The position numbers and the translations under genes were made by a program. Positions 16,983 to 25,366 of a DNA stretch of 64,000 bases are shown here, piece after piece (position 1 is the first letter of the stretch; the number at the start of each line of letters is the position of its first letter). Below the pieces are notes generated by a model, which searched no databases, was not told the DNA's origin, and worked only from the letters and a program-made list of their open reading frames with translations. Source of the DNA: Natronolimnohabitans innermongolicus JCM 12255 (lineage in GTDB: Archaea > Halobacteriota > Halobacteria > Halobacteriales > Natrialbaceae); assembly GCF_000337215.1 (NCBI RefSeq), contig NZ_AOHZ01000031.1:37115-101114 (forward strand), given 5' to 3'.

Positions 16983-18512
16983 CTACCGCGACGCTCGAGT
17001 CGCTTTTTCTTCGTCTCCCTCGCCGACGTAATGACACCCGGTCGACTCCGCGTTCTCGCTCGCGGCGCGGGCGATCAACAGCGCGGTGACGCAGGCGTTG
17101 CGGAGTTCGTAGAGGTCTCGAGCCGTCCGCGTGCGAATATAGGCGTCGATCTCGCCCTTGAGTCGCCGGAGGACGGCGCTGGCACGGGCGATCTCGTCGG
17201 GATCTCGCTCGAGACCCAGATACTCGTCCATCGTGCGCTTCAACCGGATCGACTTCTCGGCGGCGAAGCGCTCGGGCAGGTCGGGGTCGCTGTTTCGGAG
17301 GTCGGGTGCCTCGACGATTTCCGCCTCGACGTCGAACTCTGCGGCGTCTTCTCCCGCTCGCAGCCCCCAGACCAGCCCCTCGAGCAGGCTCGTGCTCGCC
17401 AGCCGGTTCGCGCCGTGGACACCCGTGCGGGCGCACTCGCCGACAGCGTAGAGCCGATCCAGGGTGGTCCGTCCGCGGTCGTCGACGTCGATCCCGCCAC
17501 AGAGGAAGTGCTCGCAGGGCGCGACGGGGATCTCTTCGCCCTCGATTCCGCGGTCGCGGCACTTCTCGGCGATGGCCGGGTACTCTTCGGCGAACTCGCC
17601 CTCGAGGGTGCGCACGTCGAGGACGACGTCGCCGGTTTCCTCGCGTTCGGTTTCGACGGCGCGGGCGACGACGTCTCGCGGGGCGAGGTCGCCCAGCGGG
17701 TGGTAGTCGTCCATGAAGCGCTCGCCGTCCCCGTTTCGCAGGACCGCACCCTCGCCGCGCAGGGCTTCGGAGAGCAAGAACGGATCGTCACCCGCGTACG
17801 CCGTCGGATGGAACTGGACGTACTCGAGGTCGGCCACGTCGGCGCCCGCGAGCGCGGCCATGGCGATCCCGTCGCCGGTCGCGTCGTCGGGGTTGGTCGA
17901 GCGCGTGTAGAGCGCGCCGACCCCTCCGGTCGCGAGGACGGTCGCGCCGGCGAAGATCGGGTGGCCGGTCGGCTCCTCGTCGGTGAGGACGCCGTGAACC
18001 CGCCCCTCGTGTGTAACGAGATCCAGTGCGGCCGTATCCTGGCGCACGTCGATGTTCTCGTGGCCGTCGACGTGGTTCAGGAACGGCCGCAGGATGTGGG
18101 TTCCCGTCGCGGCGTCGACGTGGAGGATGCGGTACGCTGAGTGGGCCGCCTCGCGCGTGTAGTCGAACTCGCCGTCGTCGGTCTCGTCGAACTCGATCTC
18201 GAGCGTCTCGAGGAGGACGTCTTCGACGGCGTCGTCGGCGTTTTCGACGAGAACGTCGACGGCCGACGGATCGGCCGTGCCGTCGCTCGCCTCGAGGATG
18301 TCCGCTTTGAGGCTCTCGGGTTCGTCTCGGGTGGTCGAGATGCCGCCCTGGGCCCAGTCGGTGCTGGCGTCGTCGGGGCGCTCGGCTTTCGTCACCAACA
18401 GTACGTCGCTGCCCTCGCGGGCGGCCTGAAGGGCGGCCGCACAGCCGGCGATACCGCTGCCGACGACGAGGACGTCCGCGGTTTCGGGGTCGGTGGGTGC
18501 TGTAGCAGACAT
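16983..18512 (-). CDS. nadB: L-aspartate oxidase
   Basis: This 509-residue flavoenzyme oxidises L-aspartate to iminoaspartate, the first step of de novo NAD synthesis. The FAD-binding GxGxxG is at the start (VVGSGIAGCAAALQAAREG), followed by the conserved STDWAQGGISTT, and later LEYVQFHPTAY, LSEALRGEGAVLRN and the GGIDVDDRGRTTLDRLYAVGECARTGVHGANRLASTSLLEG stretch. The catalytic Arg is in the HGANRLAS region of the succinate dehydrogenase superfamily. It follows nadA with an 8-base gap, so the pair is one operon. Confidence 0.95.
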   Translation of the reverse strand: MSATAPTDPETADVLVVGSGIAGCAAALQAAREGSDVLLVTKAERPDDASTDWAQGGISTTRDEPESLKADILEASDGTADPSAVDVLVENADDAVEDVLLETLEIEFDETDDGEFDYTREAAHSAYRILHVDAATGTHILRPFLNHVDGHENIDVRQDTAALDLVTHEGRVHGVLTDEEPTGHPIFAGATVLATGGVGALYTRSTNPDDATGDGIAMAALAGADVADLEYVQFHPTAYAGDDPFLLSEALRGEGAVLRNGDGERFMDDYHPLGDLAPRDVVARAVETEREETGDVVLDVRTLEGEFAEEYPAIAEKCRDRGIEGEEIPVAPCEHFLCGGIDVDDRGRTTLDRLYAVGECARTGVHGANRLASTSLLEGLVWGLRAGEDAAEFDVEAEIVEAPDLRNSDPDLPERFAAEKSIRLKRTMDEYLGLERDPDEIARASAVLRRLKGEIDAYIRTRTARDLYELRNACVTALLIARAASENAESTGCHYVGEGDEEKATRASR

Positions 18513-18520
18513 GGCTTGAG

Positions 18521-19654
18521 TTAGATCTCGAGCATGCGGTCGAGCGCGACGCCCGCGAGTTCCTTCTCCTCGGGGGCGACCTCGATGACGTTGCGTTCTC
18601 GCCCCTCGACGAGCTCCTCTAACACCCAGGTGAGATAGTTGGGGTCGATCTGGCGCATGGCGTTGCAGTCCATGCAGGCGTCGCCACACAGCGGGAGGAC
18701 GTTCACCTCGGGGTGCCAGCGCTGGAGGTGATTCGTGAGGTGGATCTCGGTGCCGATCGCCCACGTCTCGCCGGGGTCGGCGTTCGCGACCGTCTCGCAG
18801 ATCGTCGCCGTCGAACCCGCCTTGTCGGCGGCCTCGACGACCTCGCGGCGGCACTCGGGGTGGACGATCACGTTGGCGTCCGGATGGTCGTCGCGGATCT
18901 GCTCGATGTGGTCCGTCCGGAAGCGTTCGTGGACCTGACAGTAGCCGTCCCAGAGGATGATGTCGCTCTCGGCGACCTCTGCGGCGTCTTTGCCCTCGGG
19001 GTCCCACGGATCCCACTCGGCGATCTGGTCCTCCATACCCAGCCTGTGGGCGGTGTTCTCCCCGAGGTGCTTGTCGGGCAGAAAGAGCACCTTGTCGCCG
19101 CGTTCGAAGGCGTACTCGAACGCCTTGTGCGCGTTCGAGGAGGTACAGACGAGTCCGCCCTGGCTCGCACAGAACGCCTTCAGGTCCGCATAGGAGTTCA
19201 TGTACGTGATCGGAATGATGTTCTCGTCGGGCGCGGCCGCCGTGATCTCGGCCCACGCGCTGTCGACCTGCAGCGCTTCGGCCATCCCGGCCATCGGGCA
19301 GGAGGCCTCCATCGACGGGAGGATCACCGTCTGGTCGTCGTCGGTGATGATGTCCGCGCTCTCGGCCATGAACGTGACGCCGCCGAAGATCACGTACTCC
19401 GCGTCGGCCGCTGCGGCCTCCTTCGAGAGCTGGTAGGAGTCACCGATGAAGTCGGCGTGCTCGACGATCTCCCGGCGCTGATAGTTGTGCCCCAGAATAA
19501 CGACGTCGTCCCCGAGTGCGTCGAGGGCCGCCTCGATGCGCTCGGTTCGATCGTCCTCGCTCAGTTCCCGGTATCGTGGCGGCAGCTGCTCGAGGTTGTC
19601 GTATTTGAACAGACTCAAATCGGTTTCCAGCTCTGCCGTTTCCATTTTCACCAT
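18521..19654 (-). CDS. nadA: quinolinate synthase A
   Basis: This 377-residue enzyme condenses iminoaspartate with dihydroxyacetone phosphate to quinolinate and carries an oxygen-labile [4Fe-4S] cluster. Family features are GHNYQRREIVEHADFIGDSYQLSKEAA, VIFGGVTFMAESADI, CTSSNAHKAFEYAF, IVHPECRREVVEAAD and CGDACMDCNAMRQID, and cluster-ligand cysteines are among CTSSN, PEC and CGDAC. The start ATG at 19654 is used; an in-frame ATG at 19645 is equally possible. It is the first gene of a nadA-nadB operon. The canonical third gene nadC is not adjacent. Confidence 0.95.
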   Translation of the reverse strand: MVKMETAELETDLSLFKYDNLEQLPPRYRELSEDDRTERIEAALDALGDDVVILGHNYQRREIVEHADFIGDSYQLSKEAAAADAEYVIFGGVTFMAESADIITDDDQTVILPSMEASCPMAGMAEALQVDSAWAEITAAAPDENIIPITYMNSYADLKAFCASQGGLVCTSSNAHKAFEYAFERGDKVLFLPDKHLGENTAHRLGMEDQIAEWDPWDPEGKDAAEVAESDIILWDGYCQVHERFRTDHIEQIRDDHPDANVIVHPECRREVVEAADKAGSTATICETVANADPGETWAIGTEIHLTNHLQRWHPEVNVLPLCGDACMDCNAMRQIDPNYLTWVLEELVEGRERNVIEVAPEEKELAGVALDRMLEI

Positions 19655-19846
19655 TTTGCGTCACCTGTGATTGGTCATACGTCACAGCGGCGTATTGAAT
19701 AACTTTTTCCTTCGATACCGCACACTGGGTGGAAACCATCGACTGATACAACGGCGGAAAGTTCTCAGGCACCCGAACTGACGGTTCGAGAAGCGTATCA
19801 ATTGCGTCGACGCTGGGCTCTTGCCGCCTGACTCCCTAGCGACGGT

Positions 19847-20905
19847 ATGACACTCGAGGGTGCCTTCGCGGACTTCACGCGGCGGGACTGGGAACGGGAC
19901 CCGCCGGACGATACCGTCCGCCTCGCCGTCGTGGGAACCGGCGGCTTCGCCCGGAACCGCGCCCTCCCGGCAATCGCCGACGGCAATCACTGCGAAACGA
20001 CCGCGCTGGTAACGGAGTCACCCGACCGCGTCCGGTCGCTGGCCGCCCAGTTCGACGTCAACCACGTGGTCGATTACGACGGCTTTCTCGCGGGGAATCA
20101 CACGGCCGTCTACGACGCGGTGTACGTCGCGACGCCCAACGCGACCCACGGCGAGTACGCCGTCGCGGCCGCCGAGCACGGCAAACACGTCATCTGCGAG
20201 AAACCGCTTGACGCCTCGCTCGAGCGCGCTCGCGAGGTCGTCGACGCCTGCGAGGACGCCGGAGTAACGCTGATGACCGCCTATCGACTCCAGGTCGAAC
20301 CGACGGTTCGTCGGACGCGCGAACTGGTCCGCGACGGCGTCGTCAGTGACGTCGTCCAGATCCACGGCGGCTTCTCGCACCCACTGCTCGAGGACGCCGA
20401 CCCCGACGCGTGGCAACTCGACCCCGACCTCGCCGGCGGCGGCGCGCTGATCGACCCGCTCAATACGGTCCGCTACGTCCTCGACGACGATCCCGCAGGC
20501 GTCTACGCGAGCACTCACTCGAGTGGCCCCCCGTTCGACGCCGTCGACGAACACGTCGCGTTCCAGCTCGAGTTCGAAAACGGAGCGACGGCCGCCTGTA
20601 CGGCGAGTTTCGACGCCCACGCGAGCAGTCGCCTCGAGTTGATCGGCAGCGACGGCATGATCCGAATTAAATCGCCCTTCGGGGGCGTCGTTCCCCAGGA
20701 GATGGTCGTCGAGAGCGGCGACGTCCGCATGGAGTACACCGGTCCGCCGGTCGACGAGGTCCGCGAGGAGTTCGACTACTTCGGCTACTGCGTGCTAACC
20801 GGAACGGATCCCGAGCCCGACGTCGAGGATGGACTGGCCGATCTGCGCGCGATCGAAGCGGCCTACGAGTCCGCCGAGACGGCGTGTCGGGTCGACCTCG
20901 AGTGA
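19847..20905 (+). CDS. Gfo/Idh/MocA family NAD(P)-dependent oxidoreductase
   Basis: This 352-residue protein has the Gfo/Idh/MocA two-domain layout: Rossmann fold VRLAVVGTGGFARNRALPAI at residues 24-43, the DYDGFLAGNHTAVYDAVYVATPNATHGEYAVAAAEHGKHVICEKPL stretch with the catalytic-type CEKPL lysine, and GGGALIDPLNTVRYVL. Such enzymes act on sugars or inositol-like substrates; haloarchaeal relatives include D-xylose dehydrogenases. The His after LID is replaced by Pro here, so it may act on a different sugar. It stands alone between nadA and the palindromic repeat at 20956-21037. Confidence 0.85.
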   Translation: MTLEGAFADFTRRDWERDPPDDTVRLAVVGTGGFARNRALPAIADGNHCETTALVTESPDRVRSLAAQFDVNHVVDYDGFLAGNHTAVYDAVYVATPNATHGEYAVAAAEHGKHVICEKPLDASLERAREVVDACEDAGVTLMTAYRLQVEPTVRRTRELVRDGVVSDVVQIHGGFSHPLLEDADPDAWQLDPDLAGGGALIDPLNTVRYVLDDDPAGVYASTHSSGPPFDAVDEHVAFQLEFENGATAACTASFDAHASSRLELIGSDGMIRIKSPFGGVVPQEMVVESGDVRMEYTGPPVDEVREEFDYFGYCVLTGTDPEPDVEDGLADLRAIEAAYESAETACRVDLE

Positions 20906-20955
20906 ACGAGGGCCGAGGCGGCGGGCCGTTCGGACGGGGCTGCTCCCGACGACTG

Positions 20956-21037
20956 ATACGGATTGCTGTCCCGATGTCCCGGCGCAACCGCGACCCGGGC
21001 GACGGTTGCGCCGGAACTGACGGACAGTAAACCGTAT
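20956..21037. repeat. approximately 82-base palindromic intergenic repeat, copy 1
   Basis: A long imperfect inverted repeat fills the gap between two convergently arranged genes. Outer arms are ATACGGATTGCTGTCC and GGACAGTAAACCGTAT (14 of 16 complementary). The inner perfect hairpin is CCGGCGCAACCG / CGGTTGCGCCGG around a loop of 12 bases. Two relatives occur at 48824-48911 and 49177-49264. It ends 7 bases before the stop codon of the minus-strand ATP-grasp gene, so it could act as a transcription terminator for that gene. Confidence 0.85.
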
Positions 21038-21044
21038 GAACGTG

Positions 21045-22325
21045 CTACCGGCGAACGCGAGCGTCGGCCCGCTCGTCATCGGTCTGGTCACGCCGCGACG
21101 CCGGCGCGGTCCACGACGCCGGGAGCTCGACGACGGCGGAGAACAGTTCGCTCGCGACGTTACGCGCGTCGCGAACGAACGGTCTGGGGTCGTCGCGGCT
21201 GAGGTGATCGAAGTTGGGCTGCCGGACGGTCGAGGCGGCAATCTCCAGCGCGGCGGCCGGCAGCGACGGTGGCTCGACGATCGGGTTCTCCTCTCGGAGG
21301 ACGCTCAGGACGTAGAGCATCTCGCCTCGCAGCAGGTGCGTCGCGACGCCGGTCTCGTACGTCTCGGACGTCCGCACCGGCTCGCCGCGAGCGAGTTGCC
21401 AGAAGTAGTACGGAAAGTCGACGCCGGCCTCGATGGGACACGACACAGACACCCAGAACCGCGGATTGACTTCCAGAAGCGTGAACTCACCGGTCGCCGC
21501 GTCCCTGACGAACTGGACCGAGGCCGGTCCGTGCCAGTCGAGGGCGTCGAGCACCGCCCGACCCGCCCGCTCGAGGGCGGGAATCGACGTCGTTCGGCGG
21601 GCGATGCTCGTGTTGCCTGCGTACGAGTAGCCCCGGAGCTGGTGTTTCTGACACGTTGCAACGGGCTCGCCGCGATCGTAGAGCGCCCAGAGCGCGTACT
21701 CCTCGCCCGGAACGTACTCCTGAACGATCGGCGTGTGCCCCATCTCCTCGCGGATCGATTCGCGGTCGGGTTCCTGACCTGGTTCGAGGTACCGCACCGA
21801 GCCCGGGTGGACGATCGTCGACGACGAGACAGTGTCGACGAACTCGTCGGTGACGACCGCGTACCGCGGCTTGACGATCGCTTTCCGTCCCCAGTCATCG
21901 ACCGCGTCGAGCGGCCGCGTCTCCGGCACCGCAACGTCCGCCGCCGCGGCGGTCTCGACGAGCCGAACCCGATCGTAGACGGTGCGCAGCGTCTCGAGGC
22001 TCGGCCACAGCGGCGCGACGCGGTCCGCGAACGCGGACCGGTACCGCGAGAGCGTCCACACGTCCTCGTCCCGGATCGGCGCGATTGTCTCGACGTCGGA
22101 TCGCGTCGCCAACTCGAGCAGCGCGTCCCTGTAGCCGAGAACGTCTTCGGTCGGATCCGGGACGACATGCGATTCGTCACAGTATCGGGAGGCGAACGCC
22201 GGGGCGGTCTCAGACTCGGAGACCGCGATGGTCCCGACGCCGCGACGGCCGAGCGACCGGACGCAGGCGACCGAACTCGGGGCAACCGCCGGGATGACCA
22301 CGCTCCCCTGACCGCGCTTGTGCAT
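21045..22325 (-). CDS. ATP-grasp domain carboxylate-amine ligase-like protein
   Basis: This 426-residue protein has ATP-grasp features: IVKPRY near residue 150, PIVQEYVPGEEYALWALYD, QLRGYSYAGN and the Mg-binding FTLLEVNPRFWVSV. The N-terminal part (VIPAVAPSSVACVRSLGRRGVGTIAVSES) is a pre-ATP-grasp Rossmann-like domain of the carbamoyl-phosphate synthase/DdlB-like type. The enzyme would join an acyl phosphate to an amine; the substrate is unknown. The promoter lies at a TATA-like box 25 bases before the start. A basic tail (ERADARVRR) ends the protein. Confidence 0.82.
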   Translation of the reverse strand: MHKRGQGSVVIPAVAPSSVACVRSLGRRGVGTIAVSESETAPAFASRYCDESHVVPDPTEDVLGYRDALLELATRSDVETIAPIRDEDVWTLSRYRSAFADRVAPLWPSLETLRTVYDRVRLVETAAAADVAVPETRPLDAVDDWGRKAIVKPRYAVVTDEFVDTVSSSTIVHPGSVRYLEPGQEPDRESIREEMGHTPIVQEYVPGEEYALWALYDRGEPVATCQKHQLRGYSYAGNTSIARRTTSIPALERAGRAVLDALDWHGPASVQFVRDAATGEFTLLEVNPRFWVSVSCPIEAGVDFPYYFWQLARGEPVRTSETYETGVATHLLRGEMLYVLSVLREENPIVEPPSLPAAALEIAASTVRQPNFDHLSRDDPRPFVRDARNVASELFSAVVELPASWTAPASRRDQTDDERADARVRR

Positions 22326-22349
22326 ACGGGCTATACACTATCCAGTACA

Positions 22350-22357
22350 AAATAAAA
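22350..22357 (-). promoter_or_regulatory. TATA-like box of the ATP-grasp gene
   Basis: On the minus strand TTTTATTT (plus 22350-22357) lies 25 bases before the ATG at 22325, giving a probably leaderless transcript. The surrounding 22335-22385 is distinctly AT-rich against the GC-rich background. Confidence 0.5.
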
Positions 22358-22509
22358 CTAACAGTATAAACATTTTCAATTAATACCTTCAGTGAAGGGG
22401 AGAACGTGTAAGACCGTAGGACGGTATCGCCGACCGAGGCCCGTGCGGGAGACCGGAGCGGAGCCGTCGAATCGACACCGATCCACGGTGGGCGGTCGGC
22501 CGCGGCCGA

Positions 22510-22992
22510 TCAGGTCTGTCGCTGTTCCCAGGGCGTGGTCTCGACGCCTACCAGTTCGAACATCTCCTCGTAATCCTCGGGGAACTGTTCCTCGACGTTG
22601 GCGATCTGGCCGCCCGGGACCGTCTCGCTCAGCAGCGCGGTGATCGCCTTGATTCTGAATACGGTGTCGGACTCGTCGACGCCCGACGGCTGTCCGTACG
22701 AGGTGTCGAGATCGAGATCCTCGTAGTTCATCCGCTCGTGTACCCGCTGGACGAACTCGTCGAAGTCGTACTGGTGGCCGTGATCGACCTCGAGCAGGTA
22801 GCGGTCGATCTCCATCGGCAGCGGGCTGGCGATGTCTGTCGCTCCGCCTTCGTCGACGCGCTCGCCGATGGTGTTGAGGACGGCGCGCGTCGCCCGGACG
22901 GCCTCGGCCTGGCGGCCGGCCTCGATTCGATGCTGTACCTCGCCGATGAAGTCCACGTAGTTCGTCTTCTCCTCGGTCAGGTCTTCGGACAT
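22510..22992 (-). CDS. DUF2267 domain protein
   Basis: This 160-residue protein belongs to the DUF2267 family: the opening YVDFIGEVQHRIEAGRQAEAVRATRAVLNTIGERVDEGGATDIASPLPMEI is the conserved repeat, and a second unit (FDEFVQRVHERMNYEDLDLDTS...RIKAITALLSETVPGGQIANVEEQFPEDYEEMF) follows. The protein is soluble and helical. Its function is unknown, although relatives are often stress-induced. The gene is monocistronic, 123 bases before the LLM oxidoreductase end. Confidence 0.85.
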   Translation of the reverse strand: MSEDLTEEKTNYVDFIGEVQHRIEAGRQAEAVRATRAVLNTIGERVDEGGATDIASPLPMEIDRYLLEVDHGHQYDFDEFVQRVHERMNYEDLDLDTSYGQPSGVDESDTVFRIKAITALLSETVPGGQIANVEEQFPEDYEEMFELVGVETTPWEQRQT

Positions 22993-23116
22993 GGGGAATC
23001 AGAGGATGGGACCTCACTCGGCAGTGAGGAGAGATCGCTCCAAAAGCGTCATACCGGGATTGGCAAGGTCCCGAACCCGTCCCTCGAGCGTCTCGATCGA
23101 CGGAGCGAGCAGCGGC

Positions 23117-24094
23117 TCACTCGGGGGCCAGCGCCTCGATCGTCGCCTCGATCGTCTCGCTCGAGGCCGGTTCCGGCAGGACGACGATCGGGTGGTCGAT
23201 CCCCGTCTCGTCGACGAGCGTCCGCAGCCGCTGGCGCGCCTCGTCGGGCGTCCCCGCGACGCCGAGGTCGTCGACCATCTCGTCGGTGACCGCCTCGGCC
23301 GCGGCGCGCTTCTCGCCGTCGCGCCAGGCCTCGGCGATGCGGTCCGCGCGCTCCGGATACGCCATCGCCACGGCGCGGCGATACCCCTCGCCGCTGCCGA
23401 CGTAGTAGGCGACGTGGCGGCGCAGCGTCTCGCGAGCCTCGTCCGCGTCCTCGCTGACGGCCGACGGGACGTACGGTGCGACGGTGATCTCATCGGGGTC
23501 CCGGTCGCGCTCTCGAGCCGCGTCCGCGACCTCCTCGAAGGCGTCCTCGAGTCGCGAGAAGGGGATGTTGTGCGGGATCCAGCCGTCGCAGAGCCGGCCG
23601 ACGACGCGGCGGTTGGCGGGGCCGAGTCCAGCGTGGTAGATCGGCAGGGGGACCGAGAGGGACGGGAAGTCCGCGGCCTCGAGCAACTGTCCCTCGTAGT
23701 CGACCCGGCCGCCGTCGTCGGCCGTGAACTCGCGGACGAGTTCGATCGTCTCGTGGGCCCGACGAACCGGCCGGTCGAAGGCCATGCCGTGGAGGTCTTC
23801 GACGGCTTTCGCCGTGCTGGTCCCGACCCCGAGGGTGAACCGGCCGTCCGAAGCGCGCTGGAGCGACGCGGCGGTCATCGAGAGGACCGCGGGCGAGCGC
23901 GAGTAGACGTTCAGGATCGCGCTCCCGATGTCGATCTCGTCGGTACGAGTCGCCATCTCGGTCAGCTGGACGACGCCGCTCTCGCCCCAGAGTTCGCCGA
24001 CCCAGACGGCGTCGTAGTGCAGTTGTTCCGCCCGTACCGCGACGTCCGCGAGGTCGACGTCACCGAACGACGCGACCATGAGTCCGACGTCCAT
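23117..24094 (-). CDS. LLM-class (F420-dependent-type) oxidoreductase, NP1902A-like
   Basis: This 325-residue protein is a bacterial-luciferase-like TIM barrel: MDVGLMVASFGDVDLADVAVRAEQLHYDAVWVGELWG at the start, then GVGTSTAKAVEDLHGMAFDRPVRRAHETIELVREFTA and YHAGLGPANRRVVGRLCDGWIPHNIPF. The Haloarchaea group is thought to use coenzyme F420. The cis-peptide/F420-contact pattern is plausible, but the substrate is unknown. An in-frame ATG at 24115 would add seven residues; the family start MDVGLM favours 24094. It is convergent with nothing nearby, and lies upstream of a HalOD1 gene on the same strand. Confidence 0.85.
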   Translation of the reverse strand: MDVGLMVASFGDVDLADVAVRAEQLHYDAVWVGELWGESGVVQLTEMATRTDEIDIGSAILNVYSRSPAVLSMTAASLQRASDGRFTLGVGTSTAKAVEDLHGMAFDRPVRRAHETIELVREFTADDGGRVDYEGQLLEAADFPSLSVPLPIYHAGLGPANRRVVGRLCDGWIPHNIPFSRLEDAFEEVADAARERDRDPDEITVAPYVPSAVSEDADEARETLRRHVAYYVGSGEGYRRAVAMAYPERADRIAEAWRDGEKRAAAEAVTDEMVDDLGVAGTPDEARQRLRTLVDETGIDHPIVVLPEPASSETIEATIEALAPE

Positions 24095-24154
24095 ACCCCC
24101 GTCGACGGGCTCCACCGAGAAAAATCGGGGCGGTCAGCGGGACGGACGGGAACG

Positions 24155-24505
24155 CTACTCCCGACCGCGACCGCAGTCGGCCCGCTCTTCGAGCGCACAC
24201 CCGACGCCACAGCTACAGACGAGCACGCAACCGTCGCTCCCGACGGTGATCGTCCACCCGCCGAGCGTGAACTCGAGGCCGACCGAAGCGCCGTCGGAAC
24301 TGGCGGCCGCGTGGGTCAGTAGTCGCTCGAGGGAAGTCGGGTCGAACGTCTCGGCCAGCGGTTCGATTTCGTCTACGGGACAGTCGGTAACGGTCGAAAG
24401 CGAGTTGATAATTTCGCCGACGGGCTGGTCCGGCGCGCTCGGGTCGAAGTACGCCCGATGGGCGGGCCGGCAGTCGGCGTCGTGATCGGAAAGGCGTGTG
24501 CCCAT
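24155..24505 (-). CDS. HalOD1 output domain protein
   Basis: This 116-residue protein has the HalOD1 pattern: PVGEIINSLSTVTDCPVDEIEPLAETFDPTSLERLLTHA, then the strand pair VGLEFTLGGWTITVGSDGCVLV. A Cys-rich stretch (CVLVCSCGVGCALEERADC) follows, unusual for the domain and suggestive of a metal or redox site. A Bat-type HTH gene lies upstream on the same strand, as for the other two HalOD1 genes here. A TATA-like box is at 24561-24568, about 60 bases before the start. Confidence 0.82.
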   Translation of the reverse strand: MGTRLSDHDADCRPAHRAYFDPSAPDQPVGEIINSLSTVTDCPVDEIEPLAETFDPTSLERLLTHAAASSDGASVGLEFTLGGWTITVGSDGCVLVCSCGVGCALEERADCGRGRE

Positions 24506-24560
24506 TGGTACCGTACGGTAGGTGTGAGTGCGGTTGAGCCGTCGGACGGCATATGCCCGA

Positions 24561-24568
24561 TATTATAA
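24561..24568 (-). promoter_or_regulatory. TATA-like box before the HalOD1 gene at 24155
   Basis: Minus-strand TTATAATA lies 56-63 bases before the HalOD1 start at 24505, matching the spacing seen before the HalOD1 genes at 15063 and 38496. This suggests independent transcription from the Bat-type gene located just upstream. Confidence 0.5.
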
Positions 24569-24606
24569 GGGCTGCTCCCTCGAGCCGATCGGCCGGCGAA
24601 TTCGGC

Positions 24607-25299
24607 TCAACGGGCGATTGTCTGCTCGACGAGTGTCGCCATCGCTCGACGGAGCCGATCGCTCGCCGCCGATGACGAAATCTCGAGTTCGTCGGCGAGT
24701 TCCGCCACCGAGACGCCCCGCGGGTTCTCGAAGTAACCCAGATCGGCGGCGGTCAGCAGCGTCTCGCGCTGGATCGGCGTCAGCCCGTAGACATCGGTTG
24801 TTCCCGCCGTTTCGTCGCCGTCGGCGTGATAGAGCCGATCGACGGTGAACCCGACGTCGTTCTCGCGGCAGTGGGTCCGAAACGCCTGCAACGCTTCGAG
24901 GTCGGGCACCTCGAGGGTGGCGATCCAGCCGTCGCGGCCGCTGGCCGCCCGGAGGACGCGCATACCGAGTTCCGCCGCGTAGGGCAGTACCAGCCGCTCG
25001 GTCGAGTTCAGACGCATCCGATAGACGCGGAAGTCGTCCCCGTCGATGATGACCCGCGGCTCGGAAACCGTCGGATCGTCGGCGACGAGTCGGTCGAACT
25101 GGTCGAAATCACCGCCCGAGGCCTCGAAGAAGAGATAGTACGCGTCGGGGCCGGCGATCGTCTGGTACTCGAGTTCGGCGACCATCTCCGGCATCGCCTC
25201 GATCGTCGGCGTGAGCACCAGCTCCGGGTGGACCAGCGTGAGCTCGGCGATCACCCTCGAGTCGGTCACGCGTGGACGTTCGCGCTCCGGAACAATCAA
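24607..25299 (-). CDS. Bat-type helix-turn-helix transcriptional regulator
   Basis: This 230-residue regulator ends in an HTH_10 domain: LTPIQRETLLTAADLGYFENPRGVSVAELADELEISSSAASDRLRRAMATLVEQTI. The first 150 residues are a sensor-like domain beginning VIAELTLVHPELVLTPTIEAMPEM, which aligns with the opening of the regulator at 14280. A GTG at 25269 is a more likely start than the ATG at 25299, since the ten extra residues are not conserved. A HalOD1 gene follows downstream on the same strand at 24155-24505. Confidence 0.83.
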   Translation of the reverse strand: MIVPERERPRVTDSRVIAELTLVHPELVLTPTIEAMPEMVAELEYQTIAGPDAYYLFFEASGGDFDQFDRLVADDPTVSEPRVIIDGDDFRVYRMRLNSTERLVLPYAAELGMRVLRAASGRDGWIATLEVPDLEALQAFRTHCRENDVGFTVDRLYHADGDETAGTTDVYGLTPIQRETLLTAADLGYFENPRGVSVAELADELEISSSAASDRLRRAMATLVEQTIAR

Positions 25300-25366
25300 T
25301 CGGGGAGGAAGCCGTCAGCGGCCGTGACTGTCTCGACGCCAAACGGACAGCCGTACGACGGTGCGA

